Shown here piece after piece: positions 5,957-6,312 of a DNA stretch of 6,312 nucleotides. Positions within the stretch are counted from its first letter, which is position 1. Each line of letters begins with the position of its first letter. The position numbers and the translations under genes are program-made. Under the pieces are notes generated by a model that was given only the letters and a program-made list of their open reading frames with translations, ran no database searches and was not told where the DNA came from. The stretch lies in NCBI GenBank assembly GCA_944391635.1, contig CALXUL010000088.1, forward strand, positions 1 to 6,312, read 5' to 3'. Source of the stretch: an uncultured Clostridia bacterium (GTDB taxonomy: Bacteria; Bacillota; Clostridia; UBA1381).

Positions 5957-6312
5957 GTATCATTGCCTTTACCCGGCATAAGAAGCGCTGCAATCATAAT
6001 AAGCGGAAATATCCCAGCAATCAGTATGCCTGAGTAGAGCCCCTCAGATGCTCCCAAAATACCAGCACCGGCATTTTGTGTAGCATCTGCAACCGCACCG
6101 CAAAGCCATGGTCCAAAAGCACATCCGGCATCTCCAAAAAATGCCATCAATCCAAACATTGCCGTACCGCCACCAGGTATTCTTTCACATGTCAAGGAAA
6201 TAACACCAGGCCACATAAGAGCTACACTTATACCGGTCACAGCGCATGCAGCAAGAGAAAGAACCCCTGAGTCTGAAACAGCGGCAACAATATAACATAT
6301 AAAACACAGAAC
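5947..6312 (-). CDS. MFS-type transporter, C-terminal part (N-terminus beyond window)
   Basis: The frame is open from the right window edge to the TAA at 5947..5949, giving the last 121 residues. These are strongly hydrophobic, with predicted membrane segments near residues 1-12, 16-40, 50-75 and 93-112. They are linked by short polar loops, such as TCERIPGGG (41-49). The pattern, including AMFGLMAFFGDAGCAFGPWL (51-70), resembles the last helices of a major facilitator superfamily transporter of the sugar/metabolite type. The protein ends in a short charged tail (PGKGNDTLQ). The substrate cannot be inferred. A GTG at 6240 could be mistaken for a start, but the frame continues upstream with more transmembrane sequence. 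It lies 60 bp upstream of dxs in the same direction, but dxs has its own predicted promoter, so they probably are not one unit. No terminator is apparent after it. Confidence 0.8.
   Translation of the reverse strand, partial: VLCFICYIVAAVSDSGVLSLAACAVTGISVALMWPGVISLTCERIPGGGTAMFGLMAFFGDAGCAFGPWLCGAVADATQNAGAGILGASEGLYSGILIAGIFPLIMIAALLMPGKGNDTLQ

Noticed and set aside
5947..6240. Independent 97-residue protein starting at the GTG at 6240
   Set aside because: The same frame stays open to the window edge with further hydrophobic transmembrane sequence, so this is the end of a larger transporter.
1..6312. CRISPR array, insertion sequence, tRNA or rRNA, phage or defence genes
   Set aside because: No regularly spaced repeats, terminal inverted repeats with a transposase, tRNA-like cloverleaf or recognisable phage or defence motif was seen when reading both strands. 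All long stretches are explained by the five genes.

Overview
The window looks like chromosomal DNA from a low-GC Gram-positive bacterium of the class Clostridia, plausibly a gut-type anaerobe. The reasons are the AT-rich intergenic DNA, strong AGGAGG-type ribosome binding sites, the MEP route to isoprenoids, the adjacent dxs-tlyA pair common in Clostridia, and a glycosidase with an AraC regulator. No species can be named from the sequence alone.

Layout. (1) Positions 1-1387, minus strand: the N-terminal 462 residues of a large cytoplasmic glycoside-hydrolase-like protein, cut by the left window edge. (2) Positions 1388-1505: a 118-bp divergent control region with two near-consensus promoters that overlap each other face to face. 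(3) Positions 1506-2336, plus strand: an AraC-family regulator with an N-terminal cupin sensor, the likely regulator of gene 1. (4) Positions 2338-5886, minus strand: a tight three-gene unit read dxs, tlyA, ispE. dxs and tlyA overlap by 11 bp and tlyA and ispE are 14 bp apart. (5) Positions 5947-6312, minus strand: the C-terminal 121 residues of an MFS-type transporter, cut by the right edge.

How the genes work together. Dxs (step 1) and IspE (step 4) belong to the methylerythritol phosphate pathway, which supplies IPP and DMAPP. TlyA, between them, is an rRNA 2'-O-methyltransferase. A promoter with TTTACA and TATACT boxes 17 bp apart sits just before dxs, and a perfect 9-bp inverted repeat overlaps both boxes. 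The unit probably ends at a perfect 10-bp hairpin with a U-tract that lies inside the last codons of the convergent araC gene. The glycosidase and AraC regulator form a separate carbohydrate-use module.

The gene content is mostly ordinary housekeeping and carbohydrate metabolism. I found no CRISPR array, insertion sequence, tRNA, rRNA or obvious defence system. The observations worth a second look concern regulatory architecture: overlapping promoters, a terminator inside a coding region, an operator-like repeat at the dxs promoter, and a promoter-core 17-mer repeated inside the regulator gene. The glycosidase family is also poorly characterised.
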